The notes under the pieces: model-generated | What the model saw: only the letters and a program-made list of their open reading frames with translations | Told to the model about the DNA's origin: nothing | The model's database searches: none | Shown here: positions 19,131 through 26,903 of the stretch, in pieces | Layout of the letters: each line of letters opens with the position of its first letter | How positions within the stretch are numbered: the stretch's first letter is position 1 | Translations under genes and position numbers: made by a program | Assembly (NCBI RefSeq): GCF_019038415.1 | Contig: NZ_JAFKRG010000051.1 | Coordinates: forward strand, 1-37,405 | From: Synechococcus sp. CCY 9618 | Lineage (GTDB): Bacteria > Cyanobacteriota > Cyanobacteriia > PCC-6307 > Cyanobiaceae | Length of the DNA: 37,405 bases | Direction: 5' to 3'

Positions 19131-19750
19131 GCCCCATTGGCCTGATCGACTACGGCATGGGCAACCTGCACTCGGTGCAGCGCAGCTTCGCCCGTCTCGG
19201 CGCCGACCTGGAGACCGTGCACGGACCGGCGGACCTGGATCACTGTGAGGCCCTGGTGCTGCCTGGTGTAGGCGCCTTCGATCCCGCCATGGAGCGGCTG
19301 AGGGCGAGTGGTCTGGACGCCGCCCTGCGGCGCTCCTGCGCTGACGGACGCCCGCTGCTCGGCATCTGCCTCGGCCTTCAGCTGCTGTTCGAGTCGAGCG
19401 ACGAGGGACGTGTCGAGGGGCTGGGGGTGCTGTCCGGGCAGGTGAAGACCCTGCCCCGGGTGACAGGCCACCCCCTGCCCCACATGGGCTGGGCCCCCCT
19501 GATTCCTGCCACCCCCAGTCCGCTGCTGCCGGCCTCAACCCCCGAAGCCTGGGTCTACTTCGTCCACTCCTTCGCGGCGCAGCCGGCCGTTCCGGATGCC
19601 ACCACGGCCCTGGTCGAGTACGCCGGCACCACGGTCACAGCGGCGGTCTGGCAGGACACCATCGCCGCCTGCCAGTTCCACCCCGAGAAATCGGGGCCGG
19701 CGGGCGAGGCCATGCTGCGCCGCTGGCTCGGCTGGGTGGCCCGCCCATGA
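19127..19750 (+). CDS. hisH: Imidazole glycerol phosphate synthase, glutaminase subunit
   Basis: HisH (207 residues) hydrolyses glutamine and feeds ammonia to HisF in histidine synthesis. The class-I glutaminase triad is visible: Cys81 in LGICLGLQLL, and His185 and Glu187 in CQFHPEKS. The N-terminus IGLIDYGMGNL and LVLPGVGAF are typical. ATG overlaps the LOG stop (ATGA), and its own stop overlaps rsmD the same way, so the three genes are coupled. hisF is not in the window. Confidence 0.96.
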   Translation: MSPIGLIDYGMGNLHSVQRSFARLGADLETVHGPADLDHCEALVLPGVGAFDPAMERLRASGLDAALRRSCADGRPLLGICLGLQLLFESSDEGRVEGLGVLSGQVKTLPRVTGHPLPHMGWAPLIPATPSPLLPASTPEAWVYFVHSFAAQPAVPDATTALVEYAGTTVTAAVWQDTIAACQFHPEKSGPAGEAMLRRWLGWVARP

Positions 19751-20346
19751 CGCTGCGGGTGAGCGGCGGCCGGCGCCTGCAGAGCCCCCCCGGCGCCACG
19801 GCCAGGCCCACCGCCTCCAGGGTGCGCCTGGCCACCATGAATCTGCTGGCCAGGGAGATCCCGGGCTGTCGCTGGCTCGATCTCTGCAGCGGCAGCGGTG
19901 CCATGGCCTGCGAGGCCCTGCAGCGGGGAGCGGCGGCCGTGGTGGCGGTGGAGCGGGATCGCCGCATCGCGGCGGTGGCCAGAGCCAATCTCGAGGCGGT
20001 GCTCGCCGGTCGGCCTCCGGCATCCTGCAGCGCCATCTCCCGGGTGCATGTGGCCTGCGATGAGGTGCTTCGCTGGCTCGACGCCCCACGCGGCGCAGAG
20101 GTTGAGGAGGGCTTCGACCTCATCTACGTGGATCCTCCCTACGCCGCCGGACTGCATGCGCCGATCGCGGCCGCTGTGGCCAGAGGCCGCTGGCTGGCCC
20201 CCGGAGGGACCATGGTCTGGGAATGCGGCTCCGAGGCCGTTCCGGACGACCCTCCGGGCTGGGAGCGGCGGGACAGGCGGCGCTACGGCGGCACTACGCT
20301 GGTGATGCTTTGTGAATCACGCCTTCCCACAGGGAACAAACCCTGA
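19747..20346 (+). CDS. rsmD: 16S rRNA m2G966 methyltransferase RsmD
   Basis: A 199-residue Rossmann-type SAM-dependent methyltransferase of the RsmD/YhhF family, which methylates G966 of 16S rRNA. Markers are the N-terminal RVSGGRRLQSP, RPTASRVR, the SAM motif WLDLCSGSGAMACEAL, and the catalytic DPPY in LIYVDPPYAAG. It is coupled to hisH by an ATGA overlap and ends five bases before the stop of convergent petG. This hisH-rsmD-petG-cytM neighbourhood is one I recognise from other cyanobacteria. Confidence 0.93.
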   Translation: MTLRVSGGRRLQSPPGATARPTASRVRLATMNLLAREIPGCRWLDLCSGSGAMACEALQRGAAAVVAVERDRRIAAVARANLEAVLAGRPPASCSAISRVHVACDEVLRWLDAPRGAEVEEGFDLIYVDPPYAAGLHAPIAAAVARGRWLAPGGTMVWECGSEAVPDDPPGWERRDRRRYGGTTLVMLCESRLPTGNKP

Positions 20347-20350
20347 TGGA

Positions 20351-20464
20351 TCAGCCCCCGAGGGCACTGCCGCGGCGGTACTGATTCCAGGCCGCCACGA
20401 ACAGACCCACCAGGGTGATCGGGATCAGTCCCAGCACGATGCCGCAGAGGAGGGGTTCAATCAT
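20351..20464 (-). CDS. petG: Cytochrome b6f complex subunit V (PetG)
   Basis: This is a 37-residue single-span subunit of the cytochrome b6f complex, easily missed because of its size. The product begins [12 protein letters not shown], has one membrane helix ([14 protein letters not shown]) and ends [11 protein letters not shown], which matches PetG in sequence and length. It is needed for b6f assembly or stability in the thylakoid. The gene lies tail to tail with rsmD (four bases between stops) and head to head with cytM, 75 bases between starts. Confidence 0.96.
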   Translation of the reverse strand: MIEPLLCGIVLGLIPITLVGLFVAAWNQYRRGSALGG

Positions 20465-20539
20465 GGAATGGCTGGCGCTTCGAGCGATGCACAATTCTTC
20501 CACGACCACCGCCTGCTACGCGAGTCCATCCCCATCAAC

Positions 20540-20953
20540 GTGATCAGTCCGCCCCCCAGCCCCCCCGCCCAACAGACGCCCCTGGGCGTTCCGGACCCCA
20601 CCCGCCGCCGCGGGCTGGTTGCGGCGCTGGCCTCCGTGGCGGCGGTGGCCTGCATCCTGCTGGTGCTGGTGGTGCTGCCGGCGGCCCACAGCGACCCTTA
20701 CACCCGCCAGACCCTCGAGCTCACCGGATCGGCGGCCGATGGCGGACGCCTGTTCCGCCTCAACTGCGCCGGCTGCCACGGGCTGGCCGCCCAGGGGTTG
20801 GTGGGTCCCAACCTGCACGGCGTCGATCGACGCAAGAGTGATCGCCAGCTGATCCGGCAGGTGGTGAGCGGTCGCACCCCGCCCATGCCGAGTTTCCAGC
20901 CCGAGCCTCAGGCCATGGCCGATCTGCTGGCCTTCCTGCACAGCCTGCCTTGA
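20540..20953 (+). CDS. cytM: Cytochrome M (CytM)
   Basis: This 137-residue membrane-anchored c-type cytochrome has a GTG start at 20540; the frame is open further upstream but runs through the antisense of petG. One hydrophobic segment (about residues 25-48) anchors it. The haem site is CAGCH (76-80), and the axial Met lies in TPPMPSF (M116). CytM is a low-potential cyanobacterial cytochrome that as I recall affects photosynthesis and respiration balance under mixotrophic conditions. Its stop overlaps the TTG start of the next gene (TTGA). It shares the divergent promoter region with petG. Confidence 0.92.
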   Translation: MISPPPSPPAQQTPLGVPDPTRRRGLVAALASVAAVACILLVLVVLPAAHSDPYTRQTLELTGSAADGGRLFRLNCAGCHGLAAQGLVGPNLHGVDRRKSDRQLIRQVVSGRTPPMPSFQPEPQAMADLLAFLHSLP

Positions 20954-21693
20954 GGCCGAAGCTGGTGCTGGTCGAGCCGGCGGGCCCCCTCAACGTGGGC
21001 AGCGTGGCCAGGCTCTGCCGCAATTTCGGCCTCGAAGCTCCGCGGCTGGTGGCGCCCCGCTGTGACCACCTGGGCGAGGAGGCCCGGCGGATGGCGGTGA
21101 AAGGTCTGCCCCTGCTTCAGGAAGCCCAGGTGTTTGCCACCCTGGCCGATGCCCTGGCCGACTGCGGCCGGGTGGTGGCCACCAGCGGCCGGCCGGAAGG
21201 GGAGCCCCTCCCCCTGCATGGCCCCGACGAGGCCCTGACCTGGCTGCTGGCCGGCGATCCGACCGTGCCGGCGGCTCTGGTGTTCGGCCGCGAGGACCGG
21301 GGCCTCAGCAACGACGAGCTGCTGCAGGCGGGCCGCCTGCTCCAGGTGCCGACCCCCACGCCCCATGGCTCCCTGAACCTCTCCCACGCGGTGGCGGTGG
21401 TGCTGCACGACCTGCACCGTCTCGAGCACGGGGAGCACCGGGCCTCCCCGCCGGCCGCGGTGCCGGCCCCCTGTCTGCGGGGGCAGCTCGAAGCCATGCT
21501 CACCGATGCGGAGGACCTGCTGCTGGAGGTGGGCTTCCTGCTGCCCCACACGGCCCACGCGCGGATGGCCAAGCTGCGGGCCCTGCTGCAACGCAGCCAG
21601 GTCAGTGCCCCGGAGGTGGCCCTGCTGCGGGGCATGGTGTGCCAGTTGCGCTGGGCGAGCCGTCGCCCTTTCCCTTCCTCCCGGGACCACTAG
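20950..21693 (+). CDS. TrmJ-type tRNA/rRNA ribose methyltransferase (SpoU family)
   Basis: A 247-residue SPOUT methyltransferase. SAM-knot motifs are NVGSVARLCRNFGL (motif 1), ALVFGREDRGLSNDEL (motif 2) and GSLNLSHAVAVVLHD (motif 3). The short N-terminus and C-terminal helical extension are those of the TrmJ/LasT branch, which makes Cm/Um32 in tRNA; exact target not proven. The start is a TTG overlapping the cytM stop (TTGA); no better start is visible and the first beta strand (KLVLVEPAGPLN) follows at once. Confidence 0.88.
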   Translation: MRPKLVLVEPAGPLNVGSVARLCRNFGLEAPRLVAPRCDHLGEEARRMAVKGLPLLQEAQVFATLADALADCGRVVATSGRPEGEPLPLHGPDEALTWLLAGDPTVPAALVFGREDRGLSNDELLQAGRLLQVPTPTPHGSLNLSHAVAVVLHDLHRLEHGEHRASPPAAVPAPCLRGQLEAMLTDAEDLLLEVGFLLPHTAHARMAKLRALLQRSQVSAPEVALLRGMVCQLRWASRRPFPSSRDH

Positions 21694-21724
21694 CGTCGAG
21701 CCATCGCGATCTTCCCCGATCTCC

Positions 21725-22786
21725 GTGAGTTCCGGCCGTCCGCCCCGTCCCCGCAGCAACCCCTGGTTTCGCCCGGTGGGTCTGGTGCTGCGGCTGATCG
21801 TGCTCGGAGTGGGGCTGGGCGTGATCGTGGGAACGTCCCTGAAGCTGCTGGAGCCCCGGCTCGCCCAGGGGGCGATGAGCACGGCACCGTCGGAGCCGAA
21901 GGAGAAGAAGCCCGGTACCGGAGCGATGGCCCTGGGCAGCTTCGAACCGCGCCGGGAACTGGTGGGCCTCAGCCAGCAGTGGGGCCGGCTGGCCGCCGCC
22001 CAGAAGGGCCTCACCGCCAGCGGCTTCCTGCTGGTGCTCGACGACGGCCGTTTCGCTCAGCTGCAGCCCGACATGGCGCTGCCGGCGGCCAGTGCCATCA
22101 AGGTGCCGATCCTGCTGGCCGGCCTGGAGGATCTCGATGTCGGCAAGCTGCGCTGGAACGAAGCCATGCCCCTCACCAAGGAGGTGGTGGGAGGTGGGGC
22201 CGGCTGGATGGCCAGCAAGCCGCTGGGTACCCGCTTCCCCTTCTACGAGGCCGCCACGGAGATGATCCGGGTCAGCGACAACACCGCCACCAACCTGCTG
22301 ATCCGTCGCCTGGGCGGCAGGACCAGCCTCAACACCCGCTTCCGCAGCCTCGGCCTGCCGGCCACGGTGATCAACAACTGGCTGCCTGATCTCGACGGCA
22401 CCAACACCACCAGCTCCCGCGACCTGGCCCGCTCCATCGCCCTGGTGGACACCGGCGAGACGCTGACCCCGAGGGCCAGAGATCTGTTCCGGGAGATCAT
22501 GGCCACGTCGCGTACCAACACCCTGATCCCCCTCGGCCTGCTGATGGGGATGGGCAAGGATTCCTCCGATCCCGACAGCGAGCTCCTGCCCGAGGGCGTC
22601 ACCGTCTACAACAAAACGGGCGATATCGGCATCGCCTACGCCGACGCCGCCCTGATCCAGCTTCCCAACGGCCAGCGGGCCGTGGCGGCCTTCATGGTGA
22701 AAGGTCCCTTCAACGACCCCCGTTCCGCCGAACTGATCCGTGCGATGGCCGGCACCGTCGCCAAGACCCTCGTCAAAGGTTCATGA
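21725..22786 (+). CDS. Membrane-anchored class-A beta-lactamase-fold serine hydrolase
   Basis: This 353-residue protein has one N-terminal membrane segment (about residues 18-38) and a class-A beta-lactamase/DD-peptidase fold facing the periplasm. Active-site motifs are SAIK (S123-K126), SDN (184-186) and KTG (297-299). In the omega-loop, where true class-A enzymes have the deacylating Glu in W-E-P-x-L-N, this one reads WLPDLD (219-224): the Glu is Leu. A role in peptidoglycan metabolism or penicillin binding is therefore more likely than antibiotic hydrolysis. The GTG start was chosen because the hydrophobic anchor begins shortly after it. Its stop overlaps the next start by ATGA. Confidence 0.85.
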   Translation: MSSGRPPRPRSNPWFRPVGLVLRLIVLGVGLGVIVGTSLKLLEPRLAQGAMSTAPSEPKEKKPGTGAMALGSFEPRRELVGLSQQWGRLAAAQKGLTASGFLLVLDDGRFAQLQPDMALPAASAIKVPILLAGLEDLDVGKLRWNEAMPLTKEVVGGGAGWMASKPLGTRFPFYEAATEMIRVSDNTATNLLIRRLGGRTSLNTRFRSLGLPATVINNWLPDLDGTNTTSSRDLARSIALVDTGETLTPRARDLFREIMATSRTNTLIPLGLLMGMGKDSSDPDSELLPEGVTVYNKTGDIGIAYADAALIQLPNGQRAVAAFMVKGPFNDPRSAELIRAMAGTVAKTLVKGS

Positions 22787-24246
22787 AATCCCTCCTTTCC
22801 ACCCTTGTGCTGCCCTGGCTGGGCGCCCTCGGCGGACCCCTTCTCGCCCAGCCGGCCGCCGCCCCCGCACCGAGCCCACCCCTGCTGCGCCCCGGCACGG
22901 TGGCGCCGCTGCCCGGACGGCTGGACGCGGTGCCGATGCTGAACGACAACAACCCCGAGGTGATCAAGGGCCCCGGCATCCTGCTGTCCACCTTCGACGG
23001 CCGGAGAGGCTTCGACGGCCGCCCCCTCGGTGATCCCGCCGCCCACCTGAACACGGCGGTCAGCGGCCCCTTCGAGCTGTTCAGTCATCACATCTTCGCC
23101 GGCAGCCCGGAAAGCCTCGACTCCACCCTCTGGCTGGCAGTGGTGGCGGCCCCGCGGGGCGACACCCCGGTGAAGCTGCGGGTCGTGGCGGGGTCCACCG
23201 CCCTGTCCCAGTCGGTGGACGCCGCCCAGCCGTCGGCCCCCTTCCTGCCGCTGCCGGCGCTGATGGAACAGGGAACGACGCCGATCTACGCCGGTCCGGG
23301 CAGCCGGGTGGCCACCGAACTGCTGGACCGGCAGCGCAGCCCCCTGGTGCCGGAGGGCTGGACCCTGCCACCCGGGCAACTGAGCACATTGTTGGTGCTG
23401 CCCCTGCCGGTGCGGGGGCTCGATCCCCTGCTCAACGGCCGCAACCTGCAGCTGCGCCTCCACAGCGACGGGCCGGTGGACCTGGCCACCCTGGCGGCCT
23501 TCGGACCCGTCGACCGACCGCCGGATCCCGCCGTCTGGACGCCGTTGCTGGAGGGTGGCCTGAGTCCGAAGGAGCACAGCCCCAGCCCCCGGGGAGCCAG
23601 CGGCCCGATGATCTACTCCCGGGTCAGCGGCGTCCAGGTGGGCAGCGTCTGGCAGGGACGGATCACCGATCCGGGCCAGCCGACCCTGTCGGTGCGCCGG
23701 GCACCGATCTCCTGGCCGATCAGCGCCCTGGAACGGGGCACCCTGGGCACCGGCCAGGTGCAGACGGCCCCGCTGCGGTCCTTCTACCCGGGCACCGCCT
23801 GGGCAGCCCACGGCAATTACGGCGTCACCTACGACATCACCCTGCCGTTGCGCAACGACACCTCCAAGCCGGTGCAGCTGGCCCTGGCCCTGGAATCCCC
23901 ACTCAAGACCGACCAGGCCCTGGGTGGCCTGCGCTTCAACACCACCCCGGCGCGGGCCGTGATGTTCCGGGGCACCGTGGAAGTGAGCGGCCTCGACGCC
24001 GTGACCGGCCGCGCCGGAGGGCGGCGCCGCTTCCACCTGGTGCAGCGGGCCGGCCAGGAGGGACCGGCCCTGGGCACGGTCAGCCTCGGCGCTGGCCAGC
24101 AGCGCCAGCTGCGGGTGCGACTGATCTATCCGGCCGACGCCACTCCACCCCAGGTGCTGTCGCTGCTGCCCGTGGCGCCGCTTCCGGCCACAGCCCCAGG
24201 GGGGGCTGTGAAACAATCCGGGACGCCGCCCGCTCACCGCCCGTGA
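22783..24246 (+). CDS. DUF3370 family exported protein
   Basis: A 487-residue protein with an N-terminal signal peptide (MKSLLSTLVLPWLGALGG, LAQPAAA). The body fits the cyanobacterial DUF3370 family: RPGTVAPLPGRLDAVPMLNDNNP, GPFELFSHHIFAG, QGTTPIYAGPGSRVATELL, and the C-terminal GNYGVTYDITLPLRNDTSKP and GGLRFNT blocks, rich in beta strands. The function is unknown; an envelope or cell-surface protein is likely from the signal peptide. It is coupled on both sides by 4-base overlaps, to the beta-lactamase-fold gene and to chlI. Confidence 0.82.
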   Translation: MKSLLSTLVLPWLGALGGPLLAQPAAAPAPSPPLLRPGTVAPLPGRLDAVPMLNDNNPEVIKGPGILLSTFDGRRGFDGRPLGDPAAHLNTAVSGPFELFSHHIFAGSPESLDSTLWLAVVAAPRGDTPVKLRVVAGSTALSQSVDAAQPSAPFLPLPALMEQGTTPIYAGPGSRVATELLDRQRSPLVPEGWTLPPGQLSTLLVLPLPVRGLDPLLNGRNLQLRLHSDGPVDLATLAAFGPVDRPPDPAVWTPLLEGGLSPKEHSPSPRGASGPMIYSRVSGVQVGSVWQGRITDPGQPTLSVRRAPISWPISALERGTLGTGQVQTAPLRSFYPGTAWAAHGNYGVTYDITLPLRNDTSKPVQLALALESPLKTDQALGGLRFNTTPARAVMFRGTVEVSGLDAVTGRAGGRRRFHLVQRAGQEGPALGTVSLGAGQQRQLRVRLIYPADATPPQVLSLLPVAPLPATAPGGAVKQSGTPPAHRP

Positions 24247-25328
24247 CGCCACCCAGGAAGCGCAGGGTCTTCCCCTTCACCGCCATCGTTGGCCAGGAGG
24301 AGATGAAACTGGCGCTGCTGCTCAACGTGATCGACCCCCGCATCGGCGGCGTGATGATCATGGGCGACCGGGGCACAGGCAAATCCACCACGATCCGGGC
24401 CCTCGCCGATCTGCTGCCGGCGATCGAGGTGGTGGCGGGCGATCCCTACAACAGCTCCCCCAGCGATCCCGATCTGCAGAGCAGCGAGGTGCGCCAGCGG
24501 GCGGAACGGGGCGAGCAGCTGCCGCTGGAGGCCCGCCAGGTGCCCATGGTCGACCTGCCCCTGGGCGCCACCGAAGACCGGCTCTGCGGCACGATCGACA
24601 TCGAGAAGGCCCTCAGCGAAGGGGTGCGCGCTTTCGAACCGGGCCTGCTGGCCAAGGCCAACCGGGGCCTTCTTTACGTGGATGAGGTGAACCTGCTCGA
24701 CGACCACCTGGTCGATGTGCTGCTGGATTCGGCCGCGTCGGGGTGGAACACGGTGGAGCGGGAGGGGGTGTCGGTGCGGCACCCGGCCCGTTTCGTGCTG
24801 ATCGGTTCGGGCAACCCCGAGGAGGGGGAGCTGCGGCCCCAGCTGCTGGATCGCTTCGGCATGAGCGTCGAGGTGCGCACGGTGCGGGATCCGGAGCTGC
24901 GGGTGCAGGTGGTGGATCAGCGCACCAGCTTCGACGCCGATCCGGACACGTTCAGTGACCGGCTCCAGGACACCCAGGAGGCCCTGCAGGCCCGGGTGGC
25001 GGAAGCCCAGGAGCGGTTGCCGCAGGTGGCCATCGACGACGACCTGCGCATCCGCATCTCGGCGGTCTGCGGGGAACTGGACGTGGACGGCCTGCGGGGC
25101 GACATCGTCACCAACAGGGCCGCCCGGGCCCTGGCGGCCTTCGAAGGCCACCTGGAGGTGACCGACGACGACGTGGCCCGGGTCGTGGCCTGCTGCCTGC
25201 GCCACCGGCTGCGCAAGGACCCCCTCGAGCAGATCGACTCGGGCGAGCGGGTGGTGAAGACGTTCTGCAAGGTGTTCGAGCGGGCCGAAGCCGACCCGGC
25301 CGCGTTCCAGCTGGCCCTGGCGGGGTGA
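24243..25328 (+). CDS. chlI: Magnesium chelatase subunit I
   Basis: ChlI (361 residues) is the AAA+ motor of magnesium chelatase, which with ChlD and ChlH inserts Mg into protoporphyrin IX at the start of chlorophyll synthesis. Walker A is GDRGTGKST (41-49), Walker B lies in [14 protein letters not shown], and the sensor region reads [23 protein letters not shown]. The N-terminal [14 protein letters not shown] is typical. The GTG start overlaps the DUF3370 stop (GTGA) and its own stop overlaps the ruvC GTG. An essential pigment enzyme inside a chain with a cell-wall hydrolase and a recombination nuclease is notable. Confidence 0.97.
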   Translation: MTPPRKRRVFPFTAIVGQEEMKLALLLNVIDPRIGGVMIMGDRGTGKSTTIRALADLLPAIEVVAGDPYNSSPSDPDLQSSEVRQRAERGEQLPLEARQVPMVDLPLGATEDRLCGTIDIEKALSEGVRAFEPGLLAKANRGLLYVDEVNLLDDHLVDVLLDSAASGWNTVEREGVSVRHPARFVLIGSGNPEEGELRPQLLDRFGMSVEVRTVRDPELRVQVVDQRTSFDADPDTFSDRLQDTQEALQARVAEAQERLPQVAIDDDLRIRISAVCGELDVDGLRGDIVTNRAARALAAFEGHLEVTDDDVARVVACCLRHRLRKDPLEQIDSGERVVKTFCKVFERAEADPAAFQLALAG

Positions 25329-25807
25329 GGATTCTCGGCATCGATCCCGGCCTCGCCCGCGTCGGCTATGGGGTGATCGATGTGGAGGGGCGCTCCGCCG
25401 GCGGCGATGGTCATCAGCGCCTGCTCGACTGCGGCATGATCCGCACCGAACCCGGCCGCAGCGACGGCGACCGCATGGTGGAGATCGCCCGCGACCTGCG
25501 GGTGATCGTGCGCCGCTGGCGGCCCCAGCTGGCAGCCGTGGAGAAGTTCTTCTTCTACCGCTCCAGCACCACGATCTCGGTGGTGCAGGCCCGGGGAGTG
25601 GTGATGATGACGCTGGCTCGCTTCTCCATCCCGGTCGTGGAGTTCCCACCGATGCAGATCAAGCTGGCCCTGGCCGGCTCGGGCCACGCCGAAAAGGACG
25701 AGGTGCTGGCGGCGGTGATGCGGGAGCTGGATCTCCAGGTCCCCCCGCGCCCCGACGACGCCGCCGACGCCCTGGCGGTGGCGCTGACGGGGTGGTTCCA
25801 GCGGTGA
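25325..25807 (+). CDS. ruvC: Holliday junction resolvase RuvC
   Basis: RuvC (160 residues) cuts Holliday junctions together with RuvAB. The four acidic residues are in place: Asp in [15 protein letters not shown], Glu in [14 protein letters not shown], and two in the C-terminal [24 protein letters not shown] and HAEKDEV are family features. The GTG start overlaps the chlI stop (GTGA). This is the last core gene before the accessory segment beginning near 25.9 kb. Confidence 0.96.
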   Translation: MRILGIDPGLARVGYGVIDVEGRSAGGDGHQRLLDCGMIRTEPGRSDGDRMVEIARDLRVIVRRWRPQLAAVEKFFFYRSSTTISVVQARGVVMMTLARFSIPVVEFPPMQIKLALAGSGHAEKDEVLAAVMRELDLQVPPRPDDAADALAVALTGWFQR

Positions 25808-25831
25808 GGGACATCGGCCTTTCCTGCGACT

Positions 25832-25864
25832 AATCCGTTGCAGAAACGACAAATCCGTGCAGAA
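25832..25864. repeat. Short direct repeat 20 bases apart upstream of the SDR gene
   Basis: AATCCGTTGCAGAA (25832-25845) and AATCCGTGCAGAA (25852-25864) begin exactly 20 bases apart, two helical turns, about 50-80 bases before the SDR start. This spacing suggests tandem binding sites for a regulator, or duplication at an insertion junction. Confidence 0.45.
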
Positions 25865-25914
25865 TCCCTTAAACGATCGGGCAGCCATTCCGCGCGGCTT
25901 CGTTATCCCCATCC

Positions 25915-26829
25915 ATGCCTGCCTTCCGTATCCCGGAGCAATCGGGTCGTATCGCCCTGGTGACCGGGGCCAACAGCGGGCTGGGACTGGAAACCGCTCG
26001 GGCCCTCTCGGCACGGGGAGCGACCGTCATTCTTGCCTGCCTGTCCCTGGATCTGGCCGAACAGGCGCGGGTCTCGCTGCTTCCAACGGCCACAGGGCCC
26101 CTGGAAAAACTGGAACTTGACCTTGGTGATCTGGACGTCGTGGCCCGCGCCTCGGAGTCGGTCGCCAGTCGCTTCGGCAAGCTTGACTTGCTGATCAATA
26201 ATGCTGGGGTGATGGGACTGCCATGGGGACTCACAAAGAACGGCTATGAACAACACTTCGGAATCAACCATCTTGGTCACTTCGCGCTCACTCAGCATCT
26301 GATGCCACTGTTCAAGGACCGTCCCGGTGCTCGGGTGGTCACAGTGACGTCCATCTGGCAGCACATTGGTCGCTTCAGGCTCGACGATCTGCGAGGAAGA
26401 AGGAAATATAATCGCTGGAAGGCGTATGCTCAGAGCAAGTTCGCGAACACCTGCTTTGGCTTCGAACTGCAAGAGCGGCTATCTCAACAAGGAGCCAAAG
26501 CGATCTCTCTGGTGGCTCATCCCGGGTTCGCCCGCACCAATATTCAAGCCGCATCAATCAAAGCCAGTGGCAATCGATTCGAAGCCTTTCTGGATTGCCT
26601 GGTAAGACCATTCTTTCAGAGTGCGGCAGAAGGGGCACGCTGCCAGATCTACGCCGCTACATCACCCACAGCCAAGGGAGGCGAAATCTATGCGCCCAAT
26701 GGCCCACTGGAATCAGGTGGGTGGCCGAAAAGAGGACGAGCGCCGAAGCGGGCCCTGGACCACTCCTACAGACGGCAGCTCTGGCAAATCAGCGAGGAAC
26801 TCTGCCATAGGCATTGGAATTCCAGGTAA
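25915..26829 (+). CDS. Short-chain dehydrogenase/reductase (retinol dehydrogenase/POR-like)
   Basis: A 304-residue classical-to-extended SDR. Cofactor motif TGANSGLG (17-24), structural NNAGVMG (95-101), catalytic Ser146, Tyr171 and Lys175 (YAQSK) are present. The overall look (NHLGHFALTQHLMPL, HPGFARTNI) is that of the retinol dehydrogenase/protochlorophyllide reductase-like group that acts on large hydrophobic substrates. After beta-2 those enzymes have ACR, where Arg selects NADPH; here it is ACL, so cofactor preference may differ. The first 240 bases are GC-rich like the core genome and the rest is more AT-rich. The gene stands 107 bases after ruvC with its own upstream region. The substrate is unknown. 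Confidence 0.88.
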   Translation: MPAFRIPEQSGRIALVTGANSGLGLETARALSARGATVILACLSLDLAEQARVSLLPTATGPLEKLELDLGDLDVVARASESVASRFGKLDLLINNAGVMGLPWGLTKNGYEQHFGINHLGHFALTQHLMPLFKDRPGARVVTVTSIWQHIGRFRLDDLRGRRKYNRWKAYAQSKFANTCFGFELQERLSQQGAKAISLVAHPGFARTNIQAASIKASGNRFEAFLDCLVRPFFQSAAEGARCQIYAATSPTAKGGEIYAPNGPLESGGWPKRGRAPKRALDHSYRRQLWQISEELCHRHWNSR

Positions 26830-26903
26830 GCCAAGATTCACAGGCATTCATCCTCTGAGATCATCGGGCTCAACCATGGATCAGAGCTGTTGTTTCCGTT
26901 AAT

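Noticed and set aside
22636-24252. A 538-codon minus-strand frame
   Set aside because: Antisense of the DUF3370 gene with no recognisable domain, while the plus strand has a signal peptide and family blocks.
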